Positions 34,982 to 43,676 of a stretch of DNA of 64,000 nucleotides are shown here, piece after piece. This DNA comes from Treponema socranskii subsp. buccale (GTDB lineage: Bacteria > Spirochaetota > Spirochaetia > Treponematales > Treponemataceae): positions 1,054,001 to 1,118,000 of the forward strand of contig NZ_CP054258.1 of assembly GCF_024181585.1 (NCBI RefSeq), given 5' to 3'. The notes beneath the pieces are model-generated. The model had not been told where the DNA came from and searched no databases. It worked only from the letters and a program-made list of their open reading frames with translations. The translations under genes were made by a program, and so were the position numbers. Each line of letters starts with the position of its first letter. Position 1 is the first letter of the stretch.

Positions 34982-35815
34982 CTATTCGCCCCTCTTCGTA
35001 TCGGGTACGAGCACGATGAGCGCGAGAGATGCGATATAGGGCAGGGCGATCAAAAGAGGAGAGGCGATATTTTGAAAAACGTTTTGCAAGTTCGCCGCAA
35101 AATATTCCGCCGTGCAGAGGACGATAACGGCAGCCGCCGTGCCCCATCCCGTCCGTCTGCCTAAAAATACCGCCGCGAGGGCGAGCCATCCGCGTCCGCT
35201 TGAAATATTCGGCACGAAAGATGAAAGCCTGAACGACAGTATGCAGCCGGCAAGCGCACCGTAAAAAGCCGCGATGCACCACGCCGCAGTCCTGCACGCC
35301 GACACGTCGATGCCTCGCGAAGAAAGGACGTCGGCATCTTTTCCGGTGATGCGGATGTAGAGCCCGTATTTTGTCCCGTAGAGAAATGCGAATCCCGCCG
35401 CCGTAAAAACAAAAGCGATGACTGCCGTCGAAAGGCGAGCGTTTACGGCAGGAAACGAAAAGGATGGAGAGGTGAGCACGCCGCGTGTACCGAAAAGCGC
35501 GACCGAGATGGCCGACGCGAGGGCGCCGGTAAAAAGGTTTAAACCGAGGGATGCCAAAAAGGGATTTGCGTGAAGCGATTCGACGGCGCGGATCGAAACG
35601 AATATGATGAGCGTACAGCAAAAGACCGAGAGGAATGCGCCTGCGATAAACGATCCGGTCAATACGCTGAACGCATAGCAAAAAAATGCCGCGAGGTTGA
35701 TAATGCCGTCGAGAAAAACCGCCATGCGCCCGGAGTATTCGCTTGTGAGTGCGCCGAACGATGCCAAAAACAGGGGTGCGGATAAAAGGGCTATGCTAAA
35801 GACCGCGTTTTGCAT
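34982..35815 (-). CDS. BMP-type ABC importer permease, second subunit
   Basis: 277 residues with about 8 membrane segments, BPD_transp_2 family (RbsC/YufQ-like). Start ATG 35815 was chosen because GGAGG lies 8 nt upstream; the open frame extends to 35878 without family similarity. Its start overlaps the first permease by 20 bp. It acts with the genes at 35796, 36809 and 38269. Confidence 0.85.
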   Translation of the reverse strand: MQNAVFSIALLSAPLFLASFGALTSEYSGRMAVFLDGIINLAAFFCYAFSVLTGSFIAGAFLSVFCCTLIIFVSIRAVESLHANPFLASLGLNLFTGALASAISVALFGTRGVLTSPSFSFPAVNARLSTAVIAFVFTAAGFAFLYGTKYGLYIRITGKDADVLSSRGIDVSACRTAAWCIAAFYGALAGCILSFRLSSFVPNISSGRGWLALAAVFLGRRTGWGTAAAVIVLCTAEYFAANLQNVFQNIASPLLIALPYIASLALIVLVPDTKRGE

Positions 35816-36812
35816 GCCGCATACCTCCTGCATATTTGACGGCGATGCACGAAAGCATGACGCCTTGAATGAGAGCACTCATATCGAAACCGAAGTTGTT
35901 GTTGAGCGCAACCCTGTTTGCCGACGTAAAAAGCCAGGAGAGCACAAGGCTTGCCGGAGCGATCATTGCGGGATTCGAATTCGCGATGAGCGCGCACGAA
36001 AGCGCGTTCCATCCCATGCCGCCGTAAAATCCCGCGTGGCAGGTGTAGTACGTTCCCGCGACAGCGATAAAACCCGCAAGTCCGTGAAGCGCGCCTGCCG
36101 CTGCGAGCGTCGCATAGAGCGTGCGGCTTTGCCGGTAGCCCGAATATTTTGCAAACTCTTTCGATATCCCCGTGATCTGAAGGTGTCTTCCGCTTACCGT
36201 GCGGTATTTGACGTACCAAAGCGCGCCGCACAGCGCGAGCGGAATAAGCGCCAAAGCCGAAAGCGGGGATGGATTTAAAATATGCGCAAAGCGAAAACGC
36301 TCCGCGATAAACGGCGTTGCAAGGAGATTGTTCGTCTGCCCGCGGAACTTCCCTGCGATAAGCGAATCGATAAACGGAATCGCCGCCGCCGAAACGAGAA
36401 AGGACGTGAGGAGTACGTCGGCGTTTTTTAATTGCCGAAGAGAGGCCGATACGAGGGCCATCGCGGCGGGAAGCAAAAGAGAAGCGGCAAAGGCGGCAGC
36501 CGTAACGAAGGCGGACGGCCATCCGACGGGAAGCGTAAAGACGACGGCTGCGGCAAATCCTCCGGCGTAAATCTGTCCTTCGCCGCCCAAATTGTATTCG
36601 CCTGCCGTAAGCACGATCGCGTCTCCGAGCGCGCCTGCAGAGAGGAGGGCTGCCGTATTGAGCACGCTTCCGAAATAGTAGCGCGACGTAAAAGAGCCTG
36701 CCAAAAAATCGAGGGCGGAAACGAGGGTGCGCGAAAAGAGAGTGAGCACTGCGACGGTGAAGACGAGACCTGCGATGACGGGGAGCGCATCGAATATTGT
36801 TATTTTTTTCAC
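35796..36812 (-). CDS. BMP-type ABC importer permease, first subunit
   Basis: 338 residues, many hydrophobic segments, BPD_transp_2 (YufP-like), with GEYNLGGEGQIYAGGFAAAVVF near residue 75. The start is GTG 36812 preceded by GGAGG; it overlaps the ATPase 3' end by 4 bp. Confidence 0.85.
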   Translation of the reverse strand: MKKITIFDALPVIAGLVFTVAVLTLFSRTLVSALDFLAGSFTSRYYFGSVLNTAALLSAGALGDAIVLTAGEYNLGGEGQIYAGGFAAAVVFTLPVGWPSAFVTAAAFAASLLLPAAMALVSASLRQLKNADVLLTSFLVSAAAIPFIDSLIAGKFRGQTNNLLATPFIAERFRFAHILNPSPLSALALIPLALCGALWYVKYRTVSGRHLQITGISKEFAKYSGYRQSRTLYATLAAAGALHGLAGFIAVAGTYYTCHAGFYGGMGWNALSCALIANSNPAMIAPASLVLSWLFTSANRVALNNNFGFDMSALIQGVMLSCIAVKYAGGMRHAKRGL

Positions 36813-38239
36813 GCCGCCTCCCGCATTTCGCGAAGAGCGCCGCCTTCGAGCACGTAGTGTGCCGCACACAGCGCTTTCGGAAATTCCGACGACGAAAGCA
36901 CGATGACGACGGCGCCGCGATGTGCAAAGTTTAAAAGCAGCTCCTGCGTACGTTCGGCCGCTTTGCCGTCGAGTCCTTGCAGCGGTTCACACGCAATGAT
37001 CAAATTCGGATCGTTTTCGAATTCCCGCGCGAGGATTAAGCGCTGCAGCATGCCGCCCGAAAGAGATGCCGCTTTTTCATCGGGCCTGATCGAAACCTTC
37101 GCTTTTTCTATCAGTCGCGTCGCATATTCGTCCGCGCTCTTTCCGCCGTACATTGCGCATAAAAGCTGTTCGATCGAAAGGTCGGGATTCGACGCGCGGA
37201 ACGTTCTGTCCGACGGGATGATAGCCGTACGGAGTTTCGCTTCGGTTCGTAAAAAATACGGCATCCACTTTCCCGATTTGAGATCGATGCATAAGCTTCG
37301 TTCCGCCGTTTTGATGCGGCACAATCCCTCCGTACGTGCGCTTTCCATACCCGTGACGACGTTTTCGAGCGTACCGAGTCCGCTTTCGGGCAAGCCTTCG
37401 ATGAGGGTGATACCGCCGCTTTTTGCGGTAAACGACACGTCGAAAAGAGCCGGCCGCTTTTTCGGCCGTACGCCGATGTGTTCGAACGAAATACAATAGC
37501 CGCTTTTTCCCGTACGAACGGTATGAAGCTGTGCGGCTTCCGATTTTGCCTTCGGCACATACAGAGCGCTCCGCTCACAGCGTTCGGCACCCTTTCCCTT
37601 TTGCAGTACGGTTACCGTATCGGTATAGAGGGAAGCTTCCTGCATGATGTGCGTGATGACGATGACGTTCATCCCCTTATCTGCAAGTTCGCGGATATTT
37701 GCATAGAGGGAAAGCCTCTGTTCCCGGTCGAGGAGCGCGGACGGCTCGTCGAGAATAAGCATACGCGGCTCGCGTATGAGAGCCGAGATGAGCGCCGTAT
37801 AAAAGCGTTCGTCGCCTCCGATATGGGCGGCGAGAGCGCGGAAGTTTAAATGCGGAGCCCATTTCGATTTTAACAATTCCGCGCGCGAAAGGATTTCACC
37901 CTTTTTGAGCTTTTTTCCCGCAGCTCCGTATTCCGTTCCGAGGAGAATGTTTTCCCATACGCTGATGCCGTCGGCGATGAGCGGCCTCTGACGCACGCAG
38001 ACGATGCCTGAGCGAAGGGCATCGCGCGGAGAAGAAAACCGCACGGCCTTTCCGTCGATGAGAATCCTGCCGCCGTCGGGTTTGAGCGCGCCGCTTAAAA
38101 CAGCCGCCGTCGTCGATTTTCCCGCGCCGTTTTCTCCGAGCAGCGCGTGAATCATACCGCCCTGAAAGACGAGGGAAAGATCTTCGAGCACCGTTTTGTG
38201 CAGATACCGTTTTGAAATATGTTCGAGCGCAACATCCAT
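36809..38239 (-). CDS. BMP-type ABC importer ATPase, two fused nucleotide-binding domains
   Basis: 476 residues. The first domain has an intact Walker A (GENGAGKST) and Walker B (MLILDEPSALLD) but its signature is AHIGGDERF rather than LSGGQ. The second has a good signature (LSGGMLQRLILAREF) but a lysine-less Walker A (GLPESGLGTLEN) and Walker B IIACEP without the usual Asp. Thus each composite site has one degenerate half, as in RbsA/YufO-type ATPases. It energises the adjacent permeases. Confidence 0.88.
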   Translation of the reverse strand: MDVALEHISKRYLHKTVLEDLSLVFQGGMIHALLGENGAGKSTTAAVLSGALKPDGGRILIDGKAVRFSSPRDALRSGIVCVRQRPLIADGISVWENILLGTEYGAAGKKLKKGEILSRAELLKSKWAPHLNFRALAAHIGGDERFYTALISALIREPRMLILDEPSALLDREQRLSLYANIRELADKGMNVIVITHIMQEASLYTDTVTVLQKGKGAERCERSALYVPKAKSEAAQLHTVRTGKSGYCISFEHIGVRPKKRPALFDVSFTAKSGGITLIEGLPESGLGTLENVVTGMESARTEGLCRIKTAERSLCIDLKSGKWMPYFLRTEAKLRTAIIPSDRTFRASNPDLSIEQLLCAMYGGKSADEYATRLIEKAKVSIRPDEKAASLSGGMLQRLILAREFENDPNLIIACEPLQGLDGKAAERTQELLLNFAHRGAVVIVLSSSEFPKALCAAHYVLEGGALREMREAA

Positions 38240-38268
38240 AGTAAATTAATTAATAAAAATTTGTCATG

Positions 38269-39282
38269 TCAATTTTGCGGGAGGACGAGCGTGCCGTTTT
38301 CTATACTCGCGACGACATCTCGCATCTTTGCACGCATTTCATCCGTTATAGCTCCGTTTTTACGATTCGGCGCATCCTGTACAAAGCTCACGAAACCGTC
38401 CGCGACGCCGACGGTTTTCGCCGTACCCCATTCGGTTTTACCCGTAAGGTAGTCGAGCGTTACGTTTTCCGCCATCTTCGCCTGATTGAGCGGTGTGCAC
38501 GATATGATATTGTCCGGCGCGCGCTCAAAGCTCGCGTTGTCGAAAAATGCGAGATATTTTCCCTTTTCCTTCGCCGCGTTGATGACGCCCTGCGAGGCTC
38601 CGCCGCAGATCGGAAGGATCACATCGACTCCGGACGAATACATCGCATTTGCAAGTTCGGCGCCTTTTGTCGCATCGTACCAGTTGCCGACGACGCGGAA
38701 ATCGACCGCCGTACCGGGAGAAGCGGCTTCCGCGCCTTCTTTGTAGCCGGGAAGTATGACGTTGTTCATGACCGGATATTCCTGTCCTGCAATGAGACCT
38801 ATCTTTTTCGACTTCGTCATGAGACCCGCCATATAGCCTGTCATATACGACTGTTCGTGTTGATTGTAGCGAACGGTTGCGACCGACGAGTTGCCCGACT
38901 TATAGGCGTCGAGCAGAATAAACTTTTGATTCGGAAACTGCACGGTAAGCGGTTCGACGAGTTCCGGCAGCGACGGATTCGACGAAATGATGACGCTGTA
39001 TTTTTGTTCCGCAGCGAGGGCGGTGAGCTTTGCCGACCATTCGGCTTGGTTCGTTCCCGCTTCGAGCACCGTGACGGAAGCCTGCGCGCTTGCATTTTTT
39101 CCGTCGTTGTATGAAGCGACGCCATGCTGCACGCCTTCGGCGAGCATCGCATAGATGGGGCTATCGGCTATGATGCCGGGGACGAAAACCGCGATGGAAT
39201 GAGCTTGAGTTTTTTTTGCGCTGCACGAAAACAAAGCCAAAAGAAAAGCCGTGAGTGCTGCGGCGCATATCGATTTTTTCAT
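38269..39282 (-). CDS. BMP-family substrate-binding lipoprotein (PnrA/RfuA-like)
   Basis: 337 residues; lipoprotein signal MKKSICAAALTAFLLALFSC with Cys20 as the lipidation site. The BMP fold is shown by GYMAGLMTKSKKIGLIAGQ, DVILPICGGASQGVINAAKE and FFDNASFERAPDNIISC. In T. pallidum two BMP systems are known: PnrA (purine nucleosides) and RfuA (riboflavin). The four-gene set here (binding protein, fused ATPase, two permeases) suits either; ligand residues were not checked. No FMN riboswitch is visible upstream, which slightly disfavours a regulated flavin importer. Confidence 0.88.
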   Translation of the reverse strand: MKKSICAAALTAFLLALFSCSAKKTQAHSIAVFVPGIIADSPIYAMLAEGVQHGVASYNDGKNASAQASVTVLEAGTNQAEWSAKLTALAAEQKYSVIISSNPSLPELVEPLTVQFPNQKFILLDAYKSGNSSVATVRYNQHEQSYMTGYMAGLMTKSKKIGLIAGQEYPVMNNVILPGYKEGAEAASPGTAVDFRVVGNWYDATKGAELANAMYSSGVDVILPICGGASQGVINAAKEKGKYLAFFDNASFERAPDNIISCTPLNQAKMAENVTLDYLTGKTEWGTAKTVGVADGFVSFVQDAPNRKNGAITDEMRAKMRDVVASIENGTLVLPQN

Positions 39283-39304
39283 AATGAATTACCTCTTGCC
39301 GATA

Positions 39305-39333
39305 AATATAGTTTTATATAAAACTTTTGTCAA
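39305..39333 (-). promoter_or_regulatory. consensus promoter of the BMP-type ABC operon
   Basis: On the minus strand TTGACA (39328-39333), 17-bp spacer, TATATT (39305-39310). It ends 22 bp before the ATG at 39282. The spacer holds the palindrome GTTTTATATAAAAC, a candidate operator. Confidence 0.7.
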
Positions 39334-39453
39334 GCATGTGACCGCACTCGCATGAATGCAATATGAAAACACAGCGTTCGCGAAATACCGCATCCGCCGT
39401 TGGTCGATGCGTGCGGCCGTTCCGCCTGCATCGTATGCGGACGGTCTTTCGTC

Positions 39454-39888
39454 TTATTGAGAAAAATTTTCTGCAATGCGCGTGAGAAAGGCGAAAGCGT
39501 TTTTCTTTTCGGTTTCGGAAAATCCTTTGTAGAATATTTTAAGCAGATCCTTTGCAAGCTCGGCCGTTACGTCGTTGTATCGTTTTCCTTTACGCGTGAG
39601 CGATACGAGTTTGCTTCTCGCATCTCCGGGAGAGGGAGAAGTTTTTACAAATCCGTCGCGTTCGAGTTTTCGCACCAAAACGGTCGCAGTCGATTTGTCG
39701 CGGTTGATTTTTTCCGAAAGCTCTTTCATCGTAAGCGCGTCTTTTGCCGCGAGCTGGAATAAAATAAAACCGTGAGAAGACGCGAAGTCGGGTAAACCCT
39801 TTTCCGCAAGGCGCTTTATGAGAAAATCCGCCGCCGCCGAATGTATGCGCGATACGAGCGACATGCTCTGCCGTATATCCGTTTGCAT
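39454..39888 (-). CDS. MarR-family transcriptional regulator
   Basis: 144 residues with the winged HTH of MarR proteins (LTMKELSEKINRDKSTATVLVRKLERDGFV, then GDARSKLVSLTRKG wing). Start ATG 39888; an alternative GTG at 39903 adds five residues. It is divergent from the membrane protein gene at 39942 with a 53-bp gap, so it may repress that gene and itself. Confidence 0.88.
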   Translation of the reverse strand: MQTDIRQSMSLVSRIHSAAADFLIKRLAEKGLPDFASSHGFILFQLAAKDALTMKELSEKINRDKSTATVLVRKLERDGFVKTSPSPGDARSKLVSLTRKGKRYNDVTAELAKDLLKIFYKGFSETEKKNAFAFLTRIAENFSQ

Positions 39889-39907
39889 AATAAAAGTATA
39901 CACCTTG

Positions 39908-39936
39908 TTGCGCTCCGAATCAAATAGCTGTACAAT
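39908..39936 (+). promoter_or_regulatory. candidate promoter of the membrane protein gene
   Basis: TTGCGC (39908-39913), 17-bp spacer, TACAAT (39931-39936), immediately before ATG 39942. The leader would be extremely short. It overlaps the divergent MarR start region. Confidence 0.4.
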
Positions 39937-39941
39937 GCCGT

Positions 39942-40727
39942 ATGTATCTTTTCTTTATCAAAAAAAATTTTTACGACGGCTGGGATAATATGCTCACGCT
40001 CATCGTCATAAATCTCGTCGTCATGGCCGTGTCTTTGGGACTTCTTTCGCTCATCTATGCGTTGCAGCAAAGCGTGCCTGTCGTCATAGCTCTCATTCTC
40101 GTTTCAGGCATCGTCATATCGATACTCGCCCTCGCATCGGGAGAAGTCGCTTTTTCTGCGGCAAATTTTGGAAGCGCGCACATTGCGGATTTTTTTCGGG
40201 CGATTCCGTCGTGTATCGCCGACGGCATCCGATTCGGTCTTGTCCTCGCCGTCGTAGGAGCTGCAGCGTATGTGTGCATTCCCTTTTATTTTGCGCAAAA
40301 AACGCTCGTTGCAATATTTATCGGTGCGATGTTCGTGTGGCTCGTCGTCTTTACGCTGCTTTCTCTTCAATGGTTCGTTGCGATCCGCTCTCTCATGCAC
40401 AACGATTTTAAAAAGTGCCTGAAAAAATGCTTTCTCATATTTTTTGACAATGTTCCGTTTTCTCTGTTTACGGCGCTGTATGTTTTTTTTCTTACGGTGC
40501 TGAGCGTCTTTTTTTTCGGTCTTTTGCCGTCTCTTTCGGGCATCATTCTTGCACAGGTAAACGCGCTTCGTCTGCGTTTGTATAAATACGATTATTATGA
40601 AGCGCATCCGGAGTTGAAGACGCCGAAAGAAAAGCGATACATTCCGTGGGACGAACTTTTGCAAAACGATAAAGAGACTCTCGGCCCGCGTTCGTTCAAA
40701 TCGCTGATATTTCCGTGGAAAGAGTAG
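39942..40727 (+). CDS. conserved-type multipass membrane protein, function unknown
   Basis: 261 residues with about six strongly hydrophobic segments (for example LTLIVINLVVMAVSLGLLSL, and FTALYVFFLTVLSVFFFGLL) and a charged, lysine-rich cytoplasmic tail of about 60 residues. No catalytic motif was recognised. Divergent from a MarR regulator, which hints at control by that protein. Confidence 0.75.
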   Translation: MYLFFIKKNFYDGWDNMLTLIVINLVVMAVSLGLLSLIYALQQSVPVVIALILVSGIVISILALASGEVAFSAANFGSAHIADFFRAIPSCIADGIRFGLVLAVVGAAAYVCIPFYFAQKTLVAIFIGAMFVWLVVFTLLSLQWFVAIRSLMHNDFKKCLKKCFLIFFDNVPFSLFTALYVFFLTVLSVFFFGLLPSLSGIILAQVNALRLRLYKYDYYEAHPELKTPKEKRYIPWDELLQNDKETLGPRSFKSLIFPWKE

Positions 40728-40779
40728 GGACTGTTTTAAAAAATAAAGCCTACGCCGGATTGTAAGGGCGGCGAAGCCG

Positions 40780-40809
40780 TTCTCCGCAAAGGATGAAGTT
40801 TGCGGAGAA
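40780..40809. terminator. hairpin between convergent genes
   Basis: Perfect 11-bp stem TTCTCCGCAAA (40780-40790) / TTTGCGGAGAA (40799-40809) with an 8-nt loop, between the membrane protein gene and the convergent pyk. A second imperfect G+C-rich stem (about 40812-40858) follows. It may serve as a bidirectional terminator. Confidence 0.6.
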
Positions 40810-40861
40810 TGAAGCGGAAGCGGAACCCTGAAAAGCCGGTTCTTCCGCTTCGCTTCGTCCG

Positions 40862-42655
40862 CTACATCTTTCCTTCATATACGAGCAGATCTTTTCCGTC
40901 GATCGTCACGGTCAGTCCGTTTTCGATCGTACCGGCGTCTTTTCCCGCTTCGTTCAGCCAAACGATATTCGTGTTTATCATTTTCATCGTGTCGGCGGGG
41001 ATTTCATTCGTGCCTTCCGAAATGACGCCGTCGACGAGGCGGAGGATCGGAATCCAGCTTTCGTCGAGGGAAGGGCAGACGAGGATTTCGCCCGTTTTGC
41101 GGCGGAGCATCGAAACGGCGTCTTCGGGCGAAGAGGCTTTTACGATTCTTCCGGATACGCGGGACACATCGGATGCCGTGCCCCCCGATCGGCCGCGCGC
41201 CAATACGTTTCCGACGAGGAGAACTCGGATCGTATTTACGGGGATCGGACTTACGAGCGGGATGCCCGCGCACAGGATGATCCTGTCGCTTTGGCGGACA
41301 AAGCCGTTGTCGAGGGCGATCTTTACCGCATTTTGCACCATGTCTTCGCTGTCGTCGGCCGTTTTCGAAAGAAGCGGAAAAACGCCCCAGTCGATGAGCA
41401 TTTGTCGCTGCACTTGTTCGTTCGGCGTGACGGCGAGGATTGCCTGTTCTGGGCGGAACGTGCTTATCATGCGCGCGGTGTTGCCGCTCATCGTCGGGAC
41501 GATGATGACGAGCGCTTTCGTTTTGTCCGCCGTTTCATACGCCATCTGCGCCATAATCCTGCCGATCGTTACGTCTCCGTCGGGAATCGGGGGAGCGGCT
41601 TTGATGCGCTTGCAGTATTCTTCGCTGTCTTCGACCGTTTGCGCGATGCGCGCCATCGTTTCGACCGCTTCGGCGGGGTAGGCGCCGTTTGCCGTTTCAC
41701 CCGAAAGCATGACGGCATCCGTGCCGTCGAAGATCGCGTTTGCGACGTCGGTCAGTTCCGCTCTCGTCGGGCGCGGATTGACGATCATCGAGTCGAGCAT
41801 TTGCGTCGCTGTGATGACGGGCTTTCCCGCCCTGCGGCACTCTTCGATGATGCGTTTTTGCGCAAGCGGAATGCGCTCTATCGGAAGCTGCACGCCCATG
41901 TCGCCCCTCGCAACCATAACGCCGTCGGCCGCTTGAGCTATTTCTGCGATATTGTCGAGGCCTTCTTCGTTTTCGATTTTGGCGATAATCTTCATATTCG
42001 AACCGAGCGATTCGAGGTAGCGCCGTATTTCGTGCACTTCGCTCGCAAAGCTCGTAAAACTTGCGGCGATAAAATCGCAGTTCATCCGTACCGAAAACGC
42101 GATATCGGCCTTATCCTGTTCGCTCATAATCGGAAGCCCCGCATGCAAGCCGATGAGATTGACGTTTTTTTTGCTCCCGATGGTTGCCGTATTCGCCGCC
42201 GTACACATGACGTTTTTCCCATCCGACGATTCGACGTCCAGTTCAAGCAGTCCGTCGGCGATGAGGATTTTGTGCCCGCTTTGAATACGCTTCGGCAAGT
42301 CGCGCCACGAAAGCGAAATGCGCGCCGCATCCTTGCCGTTTGCCGCCGTAACGGGACTGTCGTCGGCAGTGACGATGACGCGCTCTCCCTTGTTTACCGT
42401 AATCGTCTTATTGTCCGGCACGATACCCGTTCTGATTTCAGGGCCTTTGGAATCCATCATGAGCGCGACCGGTTTTCCGATTTCGCGCGACAGGCGCCGG
42501 ATGCGCTCCATCATATCTTTTTGGCTTTCGTGCGTACCGTGTGAAAAGTTAAAGCGCGCGATATCCATACCCGCGCGTATCATCTTTGCCGCAATGTCAT
42601 CGTTATTGCTTGCGGGGCCTATCGAACAGACGATCTTTGTTTTTCGTAACGACAT
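40862..42655 (-). CDS. pyk: pyruvate kinase
   Basis: 597 residues from ATG 42655; a longer open frame to 42817 lacks similarity. It converts PEP and ADP to pyruvate and ATP. Motifs: TKIVCSIGPASNN, RFNFSHGTHESQ, the active-site stretch IAKIENEEGLDNI, MVARGDMGVQLP and ATQMLDSMI. The C-terminal allosteric domain is followed by an extra part (about 480-597), including GEILVCPSLDESWIPILR, that resembles the PEP-utiliser mobile domain found fused to some bacterial pyruvate kinases. It marks the chromosomal border of the integron array. Confidence 0.95.
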   Translation of the reverse strand: MSLRKTKIVCSIGPASNNDDIAAKMIRAGMDIARFNFSHGTHESQKDMMERIRRLSREIGKPVALMMDSKGPEIRTGIVPDNKTITVNKGERVIVTADDSPVTAANGKDAARISLSWRDLPKRIQSGHKILIADGLLELDVESSDGKNVMCTAANTATIGSKKNVNLIGLHAGLPIMSEQDKADIAFSVRMNCDFIAASFTSFASEVHEIRRYLESLGSNMKIIAKIENEEGLDNIAEIAQAADGVMVARGDMGVQLPIERIPLAQKRIIEECRRAGKPVITATQMLDSMIVNPRPTRAELTDVANAIFDGTDAVMLSGETANGAYPAEAVETMARIAQTVEDSEEYCKRIKAAPPIPDGDVTIGRIMAQMAYETADKTKALVIIVPTMSGNTARMISTFRPEQAILAVTPNEQVQRQMLIDWGVFPLLSKTADDSEDMVQNAVKIALDNGFVRQSDRIILCAGIPLVSPIPVNTIRVLLVGNVLARGRSGGTASDVSRVSGRIVKASSPEDAVSMLRRKTGEILVCPSLDESWIPILRLVDGVISEGTNEIPADTMKMINTNIVWLNEAGKDAGTIENGLTVTIDGKDLLVYEGKM

Positions 42656-42792
42656 GGCACAAGTATAGCACAAAACGCTTTTTGTGTAATCACGGGGATT
42701 TGCAGAGCGGGGGGAGATTTTGGGGGACTGCTGTAAAAAAGGCAGATACGTGCTGAAAAAGAAGCGGATGCGTGCCGGAGCAGAAAGCATCG

Positions 42793-42858
42793 GGCAAACA
42801 TTAGCCTTGAACCGCACGGCAAATCGATTGCCGTGTCGGCTTTGAACTTTTCTTATGT
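42793..42858 (-). other. degenerate terminal attC site
   Basis: About 66 bp aligning with the attC at 51301: shared ACAT...TTGAACCGCA(A/C)..GC and GTCGGCTTTGAA blocks and the same length. The outer core sites have decayed (GGCAAAC on the left, TTATGTG on the right). It marks the oldest end of the cassette array next to pyk. Confidence 0.6.
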
Positions 42859-42866
42859 GAATTTAT

Positions 42867-43583
42867 TTATGAAACCACGGTTTGTAAAACGTCAATTACT
42901 CCCCATTTTGTATTTTTCTTTTCGAATACTAAATAATTTGTATAACCGCTCCATCCGCTTTTCCGGAATGAAATTTCAATAATCGCTGTGTCATTTGTCG
43001 GATTAAAGCCGATGTTTGAAACATATAATCTTCCGCAAGCTTCCGGGACAGTTTTATAAAAATTATCCCAATAATCGGAAATACCGGAGATTTCTCCCAT
43101 TCGTGAAGTTACTTCTTTAAGAGAGATTATTCTATTATCGGATTTAATTAAATCGGTAATATTGTTAAGCGTTCTATTGTTCTCGATAAAAGAATCAAAT
43201 GCACTCAGGTAATTTGAATCCATTTTACTTGCAAAATACGATTTATACTTTTCGGAAGATTTTTCATATCCCTCTTCTGTATCGATCCTTGATAAAGTCG
43301 TATCGGAAACGACTATCTTAGAGGTAGGAATTTTAGATATTTGTCCGTTTTCCACAAATATTCTTGAAGAATTATTTTGCAATAAAACTGCAAAAACATA
43401 ATTATAAATTTCTTTTTCGTCATTTGATAATTGTTTTTCAATTATTTCTCTGGTATCAGAAATTTTCGATACTGCTTTTTCAGTTTGAGTTGCCTTTGTT
43501 CCTGAGTTTTTCGGATCTGTCGATGCACAGCCGAATAATGATAATAAAAAAAATATTATTACCGAAGTTTTTATAGTTTTCAT
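42867..43583 (-). CDS. cassette gene: lipoprotein of unknown function
   Basis: 238 residues. The signal MKTIKTSVIIFFLLSLFGC ends in a lipobox, so the mature protein is membrane-anchored. The mature part is polar and mixed alpha/beta, ending in a beta-rich segment (YTNYLVFEKKNTKWGVIDVLQ) like NTF2/Cif-type endings. No family recognised. A+T-rich composition differs from pyk next door. Last cassette of the integron. Confidence 0.7.
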   Translation of the reverse strand: MKTIKTSVIIFFLLSLFGCASTDPKNSGTKATQTEKAVSKISDTREIIEKQLSNDEKEIYNYVFAVLLQNNSSRIFVENGQISKIPTSKIVVSDTTLSRIDTEEGYEKSSEKYKSYFASKMDSNYLSAFDSFIENNRTLNNITDLIKSDNRIISLKEVTSRMGEISGISDYWDNFYKTVPEACGRLYVSNIGFNPTNDTAIIEISFRKSGWSGYTNYLVFEKKNTKWGVIDVLQTVVS

Positions 43584-43609
43584 TTTATCTTCTGTGCCTC
43601 GGTGCGGGC

Positions 43610-43676
43610 ATCTAACATTTGTTTTAAACCGTTTTGCGGCTCGACTGCAAAATCCGATTTGAAGAGAGTGTTTAAT
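43610..43676 (-). other. attC site of the DUF262-pair cassette
   Basis: Core ATCTAAC (43610-43616) and degenerate GTTTAAT (43670-43676), 67 bp, with inner TTTTAAACCG...GATTTGAAGA arms of the second attC subtype. The stop codon of the upstream gene (TAA, read at 43672-43674) lies inside the site. Confidence 0.75.

Noticed and set aside
38240-39453. FMN riboswitch upstream of the BMP lipoprotein (would indicate riboflavin import)
   Set aside because: The leader after the promoter is only about 20 nt, too short for the aptamer.
41291-42544. 417-codon plus-strand open frame opposite pyk
   Set aside because: Antisense to a well-supported pyruvate kinase; Arg/His-rich low-plausibility protein.
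42656-42817. N-terminal extension of pyruvate kinase by 54 residues
   Set aside because: The extension is low-complexity and absent from the family; MSLRKTKIVCSIGP at 42655 is the normal start.
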